A stretch of 64,000 nt of DNA, taken from contig NC_043744.1 in NCBI RefSeq assembly GCF_004337985.1, positions 1,118,730-1,182,729 of the forward strand, read 5' to 3'. The stretch's first letter is position 1; every line of letters begins with the position of its first letter. The DNA comes from Pyricularia pennisetigena. Taxonomy: Eukaryota > Ascomycota > Sordariomycetes > Magnaporthales > Pyriculariaceae. Of this stretch, positions 1 to 11,352 are shown one piece after another. The translations under genes and the position numbers were made by a program. The notes beneath the pieces are model-generated. The model saw only the letters and a program-made list of their open reading frames with translations, had not been told where the DNA came from and searched no databases.

Positions 1-1906
1 ATTCAGTCAGTAACCTCCTCGCCGTAGCCGTTTTGTCCCAGGCGTCCCAAGAAGCCCACCCATTACTACAGAAAGTCCCCTCTCCCTTCGGGCCACAATT
101 CAAATCGATTCTTTGCAGAATACTTTATGCGCGTAGATGAAAGCCATTTTGAATTGCGCAATTAATTGACTTTGGTATTCAACCATACCACGGCACGGCA
201 GCATTCAGTCAGAGTTACCAGTGTATCAGAGACCTGACGACATGATGGGTCCTCCTAGTCCACACGATACACTGCAGCACGATTACATTAACTCACTTCG
301 ACCACCACAACAAAAGCCGACGCAGACTTTCGTTGTTCGAGTTTCGAAGCAAAATAGATACCACCAGGAAAGTCTCGGTTGACTTCCTGATGTGTTGAAA
401 CCGGCCAAACGATCCGGGCAGGCCTCGAAACTGCAGACTCCTGATCACTCGATTGGCAACGTCCGGTGATCCTGAAGATCCCGTATCCACGGCGGGCCGT
501 AGTCAGACGCGCTACCATTACGCCAGCAGACCGGAGGTGTGTTGGATTATTCATGGAAACAACAGTGGATGATTGGAACATGAAGTAGAGTTTGTGGGTT
601 ACTTGGTTGTGGACGCAGGCTAGAATGTTCCCAAAGAGAGTTCACTTTCATATTTTTCTCGGACGCACTCGGGCAGGGGAGTCAGGGCTAGCCCCTCTGC
701 TCTCCAAGGAAAAGCCAAAGTACGTGAAATATCCTCAGAGTCCTTGGTGATCATGGTGAATGGCATCGCACGGACTTGCATTTTCAATTGGCGAATATAC
801 CCGCCATGTGCTCATTTACTTCTGGCACACAAATACCAGACATCCAGCTACCCACCGGTACAACCTCTTGTGCTGAAAGCATCATCAAAAACGAAAGTTT
901 CTGTTAATCACCAATTGCAGTCACTTCTGTGACAAAACCCACAGCGAAACGGATATACCGTGCACTATCTACTGTTGACAGCTCAAGGTGGGGCAAGTGC
1001 TTACTGTCTTAGACATACAGCCCCCGCCACTAGGGCCCAATTATACATCAAGTCCTCAAACCACTGGCAACACTATTATATTGTCACAGTCCACCCACGA
1101 AAGTATCGACAGGATCAAAATAACACATTTACCGCATGTGAATTTTTACTGAGGCTAAATGTCTCAGGCACACCGGATGTCATTGGATTCATGATTCAGA
1201 TTTTTCCATCTTTGACGGGTGCCTAACAGTTCGGAGACGGCCGTGTTCGCCATAAATCGAGCCCAGGGCTGTATCTTACCGGGAGAATTATAGCCCCCCG
1301 CATATGGCCACTACTACTGGTATTCCAGCATTATCCGCACCACAGATAAAACGGGATTTTTTTTTTTCCTCTTTCAACAAATTAATAAATAGTTTAATTG
1401 ATACGATTCCTATGGGGGTGTTAATCTGCTACAGCATTATTCTAACCTGCAAACGTTGCAACCGACATTCTCAATTATACTGTGTAGAGTGCGCCTGAAA
1501 TAGAATGGAAGATAAAATATAGAAACTATATTATTACTTGATATAACAACCAGTGGAAAGTTCATAAGTACTCCAAGTCTTAGTGTATGCATTGACGGTT
1601 TCTCAGAAAGTAGAAAAAATACTTGACTTGCATAAACATGTAAATAAAGCGCTTTACAAAGCGATTCATAGCACAGCGCAAATTACACAAGAATCCCTTG
1701 ATATTAATCAAGCTAGGGGCTTCATTCATCAATTGAGAAATGCACGGAGAATTGAATATAAGAGAGGCACCAAATTGTCTTCATTCAGCTTCTAACTCGA
1801 CTTGAATCCTGTCTGCTATAGCTTCGCGTATCAAATTCCCCGTCAGAAACCTCCCACTCATTTTAACAGCCCCTTTTTCCAGTGCATACATTGGTTTATT
1901 CACAAA
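1..1906. other. Gene-poor flank, no supported gene
   Basis: No open frame here begins with ATG and shows recognisable protein similarity. The part from about 1330 to 1800 is AT-rich and contains an open frame at 1583-1795 that lacks an ATG (it opens on GTG), so it is not called as a gene. The stretch looks like decayed or regulatory DNA upstream of the small secreted protein gene at 1907. Confidence 0.5.
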
Positions 1907-2227
1907 ATGCGGTTCATAACAGTTCATATCCTTACCCTCCTGGCCCTTGGCGTTTCAGCCACCCCCGTCCCCGCTGACCGTTCCCGAAGGCTGCAAACCG
2001 ATGGCTACAGCCCTGCCCAAGAATTTGAGAGTTGGAGGGGGAGCAGATTTTCAAATACCTATCGGCAGATGCGGAGCGACGACGAATTCCGCAAATTAGA
2101 TAATGAAGCCCAACAAGCTTACAAGAAAGCCGGCGCGACGGATGGCCGGCGCCCCAGCGACATTGCGGTTCCACCAAACCTCCGGCACATTGTGCACAAG
2201 GTTGACCCGGGCTATGAATCTGACTAG
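1907..2227 (+). CDS. Small secreted protein, effector-like, function unknown
   Basis: Single-exon frame of 106 residues. I chose the ATG at 1907 rather than the in-frame upstream codons because it opens directly into a classical signal peptide (MRFITVHILTLLALGVSA, residues 1-18). The mature part starts TPVPADRSRR; the dibasic RSRR (25-28) resembles a Kex2-type processing site, so residues 19-28 may be a short pro-segment. The rest (29-106) is hydrophilic, rich in Arg, Asp, Gln and Ser, and has no cysteine, so it is not a disulfide-stabilised effector. I recognise no domain. It lies about 1 kb from the mutated retrotransposon, a setting in which fungal effector genes are often found. Alternative: a chance ORF, but the clean signal peptide followed by a hydrophilic body argues for a real gene. 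Confidence 0.6.
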   Translation: MRFITVHILTLLALGVSATPVPADRSRRLQTDGYSPAQEFESWRGSRFSNTYRQMRSDDEFRKLDNEAQQAYKKAGATDGRRPSDIAVPPNLRHIVHKVDPGYESD

Positions 2228-3251
2228 CCGGGTCTACAATGCCTCTTGAGGACACTGTCTGATATCCAAATATTGCGAGGTAAAAGCCAAAGCTCTCTAG
2301 TTCGGGGGCCTACAAGGATTGAGCATAGGCTAATGAAATCATCAATTTTCACAGAATCTAAAAAGGTCTAGCGAGAATGCAAAGCATCGAGACGAACTAA
2401 GTGGGATAAGTACTATGGCTGGGACATCAACAACAGTTGCAATAGCAAGGAATAGTTTTCCGGATAGGATTGCCGAATCCTGATTGAATTTACGGCAGTA
2501 CCAGTAATCCTGGAGCTTATTGGACAGAAAGGGCACTAGCCTCAGTTACAAGCCTCAGGAGTTTCAATATATGTTGTATCTACTCGTTGGTTAGATTCCG
2601 CCCCATGTTTTAGTCTTGAGAAAGATTGTCCTGCAGCGGCATAAGCATTATAGTCATCTTTTCCTGATTCTCATTCAAAGCTTCTAAAGTATGTGACAAA
2701 TACTCTAGTTTGAGCTTTATTTGTTTAGTCGCTCAAAACCCAACTCGGGGGCGATCGACACCTTGCTTTTTCACCCTTTTTGCCCCCTTTCAGCTTCCCG
2801 AATCAGCCATGATCATATGTATGGTTTAAGGATTCATAGCGGTTTATACCGCGGGATCAGGCGAAAGAATCCTACCCTGATACAATGTTTGTGTGCGTGG
2901 CTCTTCAACAGCTTTATTGTTCGCGCGAGCTTCAAATATCCAAGTGTCTTTGTCAAATGTATTACCAACGTTGGCAACGCCATGTGTTCTCGAATGGTTT
3001 GGGCCCCAAGGGCGACTTGGGCTAGTCTTTGACCCGTGAATTTGATTCGAATCCCTGGTCGGTTTAATGGGGTTGCAAAATGGAGAGGTGCTGCAGAAGT
3101 AAAAAGCCTTAGTGCGCCAACAATAATGTTAGAATCAGAGCCTTGAGAGGTGTATGTTCATTTTACGCTGATACTCACCATCCGTCCCTGAGTTGGTCAT
3201 TCTGAAGCTCGATGAGCATTCGCAGAATCAGGTGTGTCATGTGGTAAGACG
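2228..3251. other. Intergenic, no supported gene
   Basis: Open frames here are short and resemble nothing I know. The sequence at 3025-3060 contains a T-arm-like GATTCGAATCC string but no pairing acceptor or T stem, so it is not a tRNA. The stretch ends at the target site of the retrotransposon. Confidence 0.5.
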
Positions 3252-3256
3252 GATGG
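3252..3256. repeat. Target-site duplication, left copy (GATGG)
   Basis: The five bases GATGG immediately precede the 5' LTR and recur immediately after the 3' LTR at 11348-11352. A perfect 5-bp duplication is what LTR-retrotransposon integrases of the Ty1/copia type leave, and it fixes both element borders. Confidence 0.93.
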
Positions 3257-3422
3257 TGTTGCAGTAGATAAATCTTGGCATCACATGACCAGATGAGCTT
3301 AGTCAACGCTATGCACACCATAAAAGCGCTGCCACGCTCGTTAACCTAAATAGCGCACCCTACCTAAATACATGGCTCTCCTACCACTTATGCAAGCTGC
3401 ACGTGTACGTTCGTGTGCGTCA
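3257..3422 (+). repeat. 5' LTR (166 bp)
   Basis: Begins TGTTGCAG and ends GCGTCA. It aligns without gaps to 11182-11347 with 15 differences (about 91% identity), every one a transition. Changes assignable to this copy run from about LTR base 15 to base 139; the outermost bases and all CpGs are conserved. Confidence 0.95.
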
Positions 3423-5454
3423 ATTATAAACCCGGTACAGCTGTAAATTATAAAAGTCTTTATTTTACGCAAATTGCAATTATATATTAACACGAATAAC
3501 GTTTATTTTATCTATTTTTCTCTTTTATTACCGCACACTATATCTACGACCGAAAAGCTCCAAAAATCGCCGGCAACGCTTAATTTACGCGCCCAATAAC
3601 CTAAATAATTTAAAACGTACCGTCAAAATACCGAAATATTACGCATTTGGAAACTGGTTAATCCAAATTAATAAACCGACGAAAAACTCCCAACATTTGA
3701 AAAATTTACCGAAAACGTTATAAAATCGCTTAAACGCTCCCGATTCGACGATTACCATATAAATTTACGAATTTGGGACCTAAACCCGCTTAAAACCAAA
3801 CGCAAAATAAACCAAATCGCCAAATCGTTTACAAATACAAATAAACCTGTTCCTAAAGGGTTAAAAAAACCTATTATACCTAATAACCCTACGCCCTCCG
3901 AAATAAAACGCGCGGTAAATAAAATACGCGAAACGCAGGAATTATAGGAAAATTATACAAACGAACAATTCCGAAAAATTAATATTTTCCTGTAATAGGT
4001 TATAAAAAATATAAATTTAACGTATTTTAATACGGCGTTTTTTACCGTTTAACGTAACGGTTGGAACACGTTTAAAAGGATAATTAAAACGTTTTAGGAA
4101 AAATTCGCACTTTTTTTAGCGCACGTTAAAAAACAGGTTATTAAAAACTACAAAACAGCCCTGGTTTTAATTCGTACAACAAATAATAAAGCGAATTGGT
4201 TCAAAATTTACGATTTAACCTACGAAAAAACCCGGAATTACAAAATAACCGATTTTAAAGGAAATTTAACAATTAAAAATTTTATTAAAATAGGAAAACG
4301 TTTCCAACCTTTTTAAATTATAAACGTTCGGAACGAATTAAATAAACCGGATTATACGATTACTTTTAAATATATTTTCAAATGGTTTAAAAGCGCGTTT
4401 TACGACGATACCACCGACCCTTTAATAAAAAGTGGCCGCAATTTCGTTAAATTTTATACAATATTTAACGGATTCGCTAAAAAATAAGACAAAAATCTAA
4501 ACCACGCTCCTAATAGGGGTGAAAATAGGGGAAATATACGGAACAAATATCCCTATGGTTACAATTATTTTTAATTACCAAATTTATGCGAAAAATTGGT
4601 ATACGCGGTAATAGGGAGGAATTCCAAAATCCGTATATATGGCCCCTATTTAGCCGAAAATCGCAAAAAAATTTGCGCCGAATTTAAAAAGGACCGTTGG
4701 TCCTTTGTCCGCGAATTATTAATTTAAAAAGGTATAATTACCGAATTAGGATTTACCACGAACGGAGGGACGAAAAAAGCACCGTAATTTAAAAAACAGG
4801 GGGGGCCGCCCATTATTTCGGCGGCCTATTTAACCATTTTTACCGAACCCGACGACCTTATATACTTTTAAACACGTTACAATAAAGGAATTAACGCATT
4901 TACGTCCATAAATACCTTCCACAATTTATATTATAATAATATTTTGTTCGACAATTGCTGTTTTATATATTTGGTAAACGTTAAAAAACGCCTGGACCCG
5001 GGTTTTATCCGTAAACCTATAAATACGGATCCGCAATTTATTATATACGGTATTTAACAATTTAAAATTACCGCGTTTGGTATACGTATTATATAAAACG
5101 TACTAAACGGAGGACGAACGTTAAAATTCGTTAACGTAACGTACATACCTAATTTTTACGTTAATATCGTATTAAAAACGCGTTTAAAGGATAAAAACGT
5201 ATGGTATAACGGTTGGAATTACATTTTGCGCCTGGGGAATATAAAGGATAATTTGGTATTGTACGGTTTATAACGACGTAATAACGTAATTTTCCTATAA
5301 TATAAACCTATTTATTATTTGCGCGTTACCCTTACCGTACAAATATTTTTTGCAGGCATTATTTTTTTAAAAATTATAAAAAATTGGATAAAATTTATTA
5401 GGTTTCCATAAAAAAGTTTTACGGGAATATACGACGAAAAAAAAAATAATTCGT
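3423..5454 (+). pseudogene. Degenerate gag/protease region of the copia element
   Basis: Lies between the 5' LTR and the GAG-pre-integrase domain, where Ty1/copia elements encode gag and the aspartic protease. All frames are interrupted by many TAA/TAG codons in AT-rich DNA. Short translated stretches resemble gag in position and composition, and the part at about 4920-5280 reads like the protease-side linker leading into GAG-pre-integrase. No catalytic motif could be confirmed, so the call rests mostly on position. Confidence 0.6.
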
Positions 5455-6407
5455 TAATTTGGTATTGGAAAACCGGCCACTTGGGTCCGGAAACGTTTAA
5501 AGCGTTAATCCACCGGGTTAAAGGTATAAAAATTAAAAAACTAAAAATATTGGAGTGCGAAGCGTGCGTTTAAACATATAATAAAATAATGGTATCGAAA
5601 CGCCCAAAGGGCGAATTATATAAACCTTACCATATAATATACTTAAATTTTTTCCATTTTAAAAAATCAGGCATTGGTATGCGGTATTTACTATTATTAA
5701 AAAACGAATATTCGGGGCGTTTAACGATTATTCCGTTTACCGGAAAAGCGAAGGTAAAATTCGTGTTAACAATATTCGGTTTCGAACAGTGGGTAACGCG
5801 CCAATACGGCTTACAAATTGCGAAGTTTTTCCACGATAACGAACCTATTTTAATAACGTATACGGGATATATTTTTTACCAAAAACATTGCAAAAAGCTT
5901 GGGATCGAAATAAAAACGCCTCCTTTTAATATATATAAACCGAACGGCCAAATAAAACGTTCGGGACAGGAGGTAATTATGCGCGCGTTTAAAATGCGTT
6001 TAACAACCAATTTACCTACCTCCATTTGGCCAAAAATAATTATAACCGCAAATTATTTTATTAATATAAATTTATTAATAAACCGGAAAAGTTTTAATTT
6101 AAACGAAATCCTATTAATATAATTTAAAGGGTTTTTTAAGTGGTATATACCTGTATTATTTATTATATTAAACAAAAATTTGCGCCCAGATTGGTTTAGC
6201 ACGTACGTATACGGGTGTAAAACCTACGTATTAAACCCGGTAAAAACGAAATTAAAGGATAAGGTAATATTTAAAACGAATTTTAAAACGTACGTAGGAT
6301 ATTTGGTTAAATATAAATCCTTTAAAATATATTATATTTGGGTGCCCTTTTTCGACAAAATTATTACTTTACGCAACGTCCGATTCGACGAAATACGTTT
6401 TTACTAA
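5455..6407 (+). pseudogene. GAG-pre-integrase and integrase remnant
   Basis: At about 5460-5580 the frame reads the GAG-pre-integrase signature (GHLGPETFKALIHRVKGI, then ECEAC). The integrase core follows at 5589-6122 (NEYSGRLTI, then HDNEP, then NGQIKRSGQEV), and a copia-type C-terminal piece at 6180-6407 (GYLVKYKSFKIY, then VRFDE). Of the D,D,E catalytic residues the first Asp is now Asn (5703-5705), the second Asp persists (5835-5837) and the Glu is Lys (5955-5957): D-to-N and E-to-K are the G-to-A outcomes expected from RIP. Stop codons split the frame near 5572 and 6120. The product would be inactive. Confidence 0.9.
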
Positions 6408-7539
6408 GGACCAGAAAAAGAAAAGATAAAAACCGGTAAATTTAGTAACGAATACGAATTTTTAATAAACCGGATCCACGAATTAATATTGGAGTTTTTG
6501 GGAAACGGAATAATCGAACGATTGGGTTTATTATAAAATAAATTATTATTCGCATTTAATTTAGGCGTTCCTATTTTTAATTAAGGGTTAAATAACGTAT
6601 TAATACTATAAAAACGGAACGCGGAAACACCTACGGAGCACCGCAGTATATATTTCCGCGAACAAATCGCAAAAAACGATATTTTTAAAGGTTTGGGCGG
6701 ACCGATCCCAGGTAAAACGGTTAATTAACCGGAACCGCCTGGGATATAAATGGTTAACGAACCAATAAAATATACGTTGGTGGTATTAACGTATTTAAAA
6801 ATTTTGGAAAATAATGCAATAACGCCCAAAACGGGAAAAAATTACGTATTCGGTATACGCATACCAAATAATAACGGATTTCCACCGCGTACGTTTACGG
6901 ACCTTATAAAGGAACCGGGTGCACCGAAACTAATAAAAAACACCCGAACGGTGGAATTAATCGTTATTAATAACGAATCGGCGCGGGAATATTTTACGTT
7001 TAACCGCTTTTTTATCGGGGGTAATATACCGGAACCGCAATCCGAACCCCCGAACCCGACGAATATTACCGTTATATCCGCACGACCCCCAAATATTACG
7101 CCCGCGCCGGCACCCCAAACCAACGTTTAAACGCGCACAATAAAGTTTAAACGTTTTTCGAAAACGCCCCGACCTATTATAAAAATTTTGGAGGCAAATA
7201 CGAGGGGATAACGCTAACGCGGTAAAGGGAATATAATTCGTGGAAGGCGCGGGGGTAATAGCAATAATACGAGTTTTATAAACGCGATTATTTTAAAGGG
7301 AAAAAACGTGGTATACGGAAATAATAATATCCATTTAAAATAAATATATACCGAAAACCGGATATTCGTTCCAAATTTTTAATTATAATTAGCGTTTTTA
7401 TTAACGTTTTTACTTAATTAATAAAATACGTTGGAAAACGGTAATTATAATTACAAAATACTGCACGAAATTATCGCGGCGGTAATATAATAGAAAAAAC
7501 CGGATAAAAAGGTTAAACCGCATAAAAACGATTTTATAC

Positions 7540-9085
7540 CTGCGCCTAAAGCTTGGAAAAAGTTTATAACGCACCCGGATAAAAAACAGTTTTTTAAAGC
7601 AGCGAAAACGGAGTGGATAAATTTCGAAAAAAAAAAGATATGGGAAATAACCCCTCGGTCGAATTGCACCACAAAACCCGTACCGTTTATATAAATATTT
7701 ACGTATAAATTCGACAAAAACGGTTACCTTAAACGTTATAAAACACGGTTCGTGGTAAAAAGTAATTAATAAACGCCCAATACGTTTAAAAACATTTACG
7801 CGGCGATATTGGCCGCACGTAATTTCAAGCTAGTATTAGCCCTAATAGCGCATTTCGACCTCGAGGCGATCCAAATCGATATAAACAACGCTTTTTTTAA
7901 CGCAACGTTTAATATAAATAAACCGGTATTTTGCACCGTACTAAAAGGGTTTGGGAAAAAAAATATTGTATTTAAATTACGAAAAACGCTTTACGGTATA
8001 AGGGAATTACCCAAATTTTAATACGAAAAACTCCTAAAAACGCTACAAAATTTGGAATTTAAACCAATTGGTAATAAACCATATATATGCATATTTATAT
8101 AAAACAGGGTTATCGTGATTTTTTTCGTAAACGATATAATCGTATTATATACCGCAAAATACGCCAAAGACGGTAAAACGGTTATCGACGGCCTAAAAGC
8201 TAAATACGAATTACGCGAGGGGTAATTTTCCTAGTTTTTTGGGATGCGCGTACTGCGAAATAAAAAGCAACGTATAACGATTTTATTGCACGATTCGTAT
8301 ATCGAAAAAATCGCTATGCGTTTTAAATTTATAAAAAGTTTAAAATACCCGCCGACGCCATTATTAAAAAATTTTATAATAAAATACGAAAGGACCGCAA
8401 TTCCAAACGAGGTTAAAACCTACCAGGAAATGGTAAGGTTTATTTTATATACCGCAATTATATTTAAACCGGACGTTGCGCACGCAATATTAATATTTTT
8501 TAAATTTTTTACCAATTTTAATCCTTTTTACAAACGTTTAATTAAAAAAATATTATTTTATTTATACAGTACGAAGTTTTTAGGAATTAAATACGGAACG
8601 AGCGATTAAAATTAGCATTTTATATTCGCAAATAACGCATTTTTCGGCGACGATTTAAATACGAAAAGGTTTTTAAAAAAATACGTGATAATGTTATTCG
8701 GAGGAATTATTAATTGGAGGGCGGTAAGGTAAACCACGGTAATAACGTTTACAATAAAAGCAGAATTACACGCATTATCGAAAGCGGTTAAAAAAATTAT
8801 GGTTTTAAAACGGATTTTTAAAAAAATACAGCTAAATTTCGGCGAGTTTTGGAATTTATATTGCAATAATAAATAAACGATACGTTTAATCGTTAACAAA
8901 AACTTTCGCATTAATACCAGTTTACGCTATATAAATATATAAAATATATAATTTAAACAGGAGTACGTTAAAAAAAATTTCCACGTTATTTACCTGGAAA
9001 TAAAATTTATACCTGCAAACGGATTTATTAAATTGTTATCGATTCCCAAATTCGAGCATTTTAAAGCATTTTTAAATTTTTATAA
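7540..9085 (+). pseudogene. Reverse transcriptase and RNase H remnant
   Basis: Copia-type RT (RVT_2) is recognisable in one frame: the AxKAWK..AAKTEW segment near 7550, IQIDINNAFFNATF near 7875, KLRKTLYGIRELPKF near 7975, and the active-site box reading FVNDII near 8127. The first Asp of the expected YVDD is Asn (8130-8132) while the second is kept. Downstream motifs at 8244-8609 (YQEMVRFILYTA, FKPDVAHA) and the RNase H region (LFGGIINWRAV at about 8694, KAELHALSKAV at about 8758) keep copia order. TAA/TAG codons interrupt the frame repeatedly but no frameshift is seen. The pol similarity ends at about 9085. Confidence 0.9.
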
Positions 9086-11181
9086 CGTTTAGTAAAATTT
9101 AGAAAGGAGTTCGGAAGCACGGTAAAAAATATAATATTAAATAACGCGTGTTAAATTTATTAAAAAAAAAAAAAAAAGGATAAAATTAACGATAAAAGGC
9201 AACGAATATATAAAATAACGAATATTTAGGGCCGAAACCCACCCATAAAAAAACCTAATAACCGGCGCCAACGCCGCCAAAAAATAATATAAAATAAATA
9301 CCCGTAATAGGTTAATTATTAAAAATCGCATTTACCACCGCCGGTACGTTACCCATAATAACCAACCCCGATCCCACCTGGATACCACGAAATAACGCCT
9401 TTTTTGCGCTTTGCGGCGCAAAAAAAATATTAAAAACCCTTTTTACGGGTTTTAACGCAAAAATATTTTTCGCCTAAAAAATTGCCAATTTTTTCGTTTA
9501 AAATTCGGTTTAATCCCGGAAATAATACGTAATTATGTTCCGAAAAAGTTGGATTTTTTTAACGGGGGTACGCGGCGATATAAAAAACGTTTAACTTAGG
9601 TCGCGCGCGGCGCGTTTAAAAAATCCCCCAATTGGGAAAAAAAGGCAGGTATACCCATTTCGGCAATTCCAGCAACGCGATAAACGCGTTCCCCGAATAC
9701 GGGAACGCACGTCGGGCTGGTTAACGCACAAACCGGTCGCAATTCCGGACAAATACGTTTTCGTATACCCGAAATATAATACCGGGCGATTTACAAAATC
9801 GTTTAAGCGTATACGACGGGGGCGAAAACGACGCGATTACGCCACGTACGTTAATTCGCGATATTTATAAATAAACGTTTTAAAATAAGGGAAATATTTA
9901 CAAAACGGACGGGACGGTCGTCGTTATCCTCCTTTTTTTTATCCTCCTCCTCCTCCTCGGTTTTTTTTTTCCTCCTCTTTTTTATATTTTTCGGTTTTTG
10001 TATATATAATTAATATTACCCTACGTTTTTAAATACGGTTTAGGAATAATTTACGGGGTTTTTAACGCCGCGCGCGTTTTTAATACGCCCGGAAACGGTT
10101 TTAGGGGCGGCGGTTTGGGCAAACGCGGGGGCGGGTTCGGTAGCAGTAAAAATAGCAGCGGGGGGCGCAATAGGAGCGGGAACGGTAAAGGGCGCGGTAA
10201 AAACGGGCGTTAAATCGGTAAAACCCCCGACCATTAATATTTCGGTAATAATTTCCGCGGTTAACGTTTCGGAAATTACCGTTTTAACGGGGATAGCGGC
10301 GGGGGTTACGTCGGTAACCGTAAAAACGGCGCCGGTAGCGACGGTAAAAAAGGTTTATATTTTACCGTTAATTTAACATTATAAAATAAGTTGCAATATA
10401 AATTATACCCGTTAATTTTCAATTTCCCGCTGGGAAAATTGAAAAACGCGTTGCAATTGCAGCGTTTCGGCGGTATTAATTCGTTTATATATATATATAA
10501 GGAGCGCATTAATTAGGTCGCACGTTCGGAAATTTGCTAAAACGCAGGTAAGGATTTACAATTATACGCATTTTTCGGCGCGACCAAATTAATTCCCGTT
10601 AATAAAAATAAAAAAAAATATTCTATTATACCCGTTAACCAGCGCCTAACCGGTATTTAGCGTATAACGCGGTTTACGCGTAATTTAACCCGTTAAAATA
10701 AACGGAAAAAGATTTATTTTTATTATTATTATTATTGCTGCTAGTATTAATATCGACGTTAACAGGCGCGCAAATCGTTAAACGCAAATTACAAAGCGTA
10801 AACGACCATTTACGAATTGGGTATTTGGGTATAAAATAAAATTTAAAATTAAAATTCGGATTTAAAAAAGTAAACGAAATATATATTCGCCGTACGTTTA
10901 CCAATTTTATTATAAATTATTATCGTTATTAATATAATAGGGGGTATAATATTACGGATTCGTTGCTATTAAAAAGGGTTTACCGCCTGCGTTAAATACA
11001 ATAGGAGCGTTAAAAGCTGGTAAAACCCGTTTGCGGCGCGCGTTACACCGTTACCGCTTATTAGCATTATAAATTTCCTTTATTTACGTAAATAAATATA
11101 TATAGATATTAGCCGTAAAGGTTATATATAATTATATAAATAATTGATTTTATTTATTTACGCAAAGTTAATTGGGGGGTG
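9086..11181. other. 2.1-kb non-pol 3' segment of the copia element
   Basis: Between the end of RNase H and the 3' LTR, where a typical copia element has little sequence. It carries the same CpG-rich, otherwise AT-biased mutation pattern as the pol region. Features seen: a perfect 10-bp inverted repeat with 6-nt loop at 9400-9425, a pyrimidine-rich (CCT)n tract at about 9930-9990, a near-perfect inverted repeat of about 13 bp with a very short loop at about 10427-10457, and an antisense frame at 10040-10234 rich in Pro, Ala and Thr. It may be a decayed extra ORF, possibly antisense, or captured sequence. I recognise no family. Confidence 0.5.
9400..9425. repeat. Perfect inverted repeat (hairpin)
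   Basis: TTTTTTGCGC (9400-9409) and its exact reverse complement GCGCAAAAAA (9416-9425) flank a 6-nt loop. It lies in the non-pol 3' segment of the retrotransposon. Confidence 0.7.
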
Positions 11182-11347
11182 TGTTGCAGTAAATAGATTT
11201 TGGCATTATATGACCAGATAAGTTTAGTTAGCGCTGTGCACACCATAAAAGCGCTGCCACGCTCGTTAGCCTAGATAGCGCACCCTACCTGAATACATGG
11301 CTCTCCTACCACTCATGCAGGCTGCACGTGTACGTTCGTGTGCGTCA
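11182..11347 (+). repeat. 3' LTR (166 bp)
   Basis: Gap-free match to 3257-3422. Changes assignable to this copy (more A/T than the 5' LTR) all fall in its first 50 bases, the side next to the element interior; the outer two thirds look unmutated. The copy is preceded by a GGGGGGTG tract that is probably what remains of the polypurine tract. Confidence 0.95.
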
Positions 11348-11352
11348 GATGG
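11348..11352. repeat. Target-site duplication, right copy (GATGG)
   Basis: Exact match to 3252-3256, directly after the terminal CA of the 3' LTR. Joining the flanks at one GATGG restores the pre-insertion site. Confidence 0.93.

Larger units (their letters stand above)
3257..11347 (+). mobile_element. Full-length, RIP-mutated Ty1/copia LTR retrotransposon
   Basis: An 8091-bp element bounded by two 166-bp LTRs (TGTTG...CGTCA) and a GATGG target duplication. Internal order is gag-like region, GAG-pre-integrase, integrase, reverse transcriptase, RNase H; integrase before RT defines Ty1/copia. From about 5455 to 9080 the pol remnants stay in one frame with no indel; breaks are stop codons and missense changes explained by C-to-T or G-to-A. 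The interior is extremely AT-rich but keeps abundant CpG, unlike the GC-rich host genes. It is long for a copia element (usually 5-6 kb) because about 2.1 kb of non-pol sequence lies between RNase H and the 3' LTR. No intact ORF remains, so it cannot move on its own. A G-rich tract (11173-11181) just before the 3' LTR may be the remnant polypurine tract. The primer-binding site could not be assigned. Confidence 0.95.

Noticed and set aside
1583..1795. 70-codon AT-rich ORF
   Set aside because: No ATG start, no similarity recognised; may be a decayed transposon fragment but cannot be supported.
3020..3065. tRNA-like T-arm string (GATTCGAATCC)
   Set aside because: No matching T-stem, acceptor stem or anticodon arm can be drawn around it.
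10040..10234. Antisense Pro/Ala-rich ORF as a real gene
   Set aside because: Short and inside heavily mutated DNA; kept only as an observation about the 3' segment.
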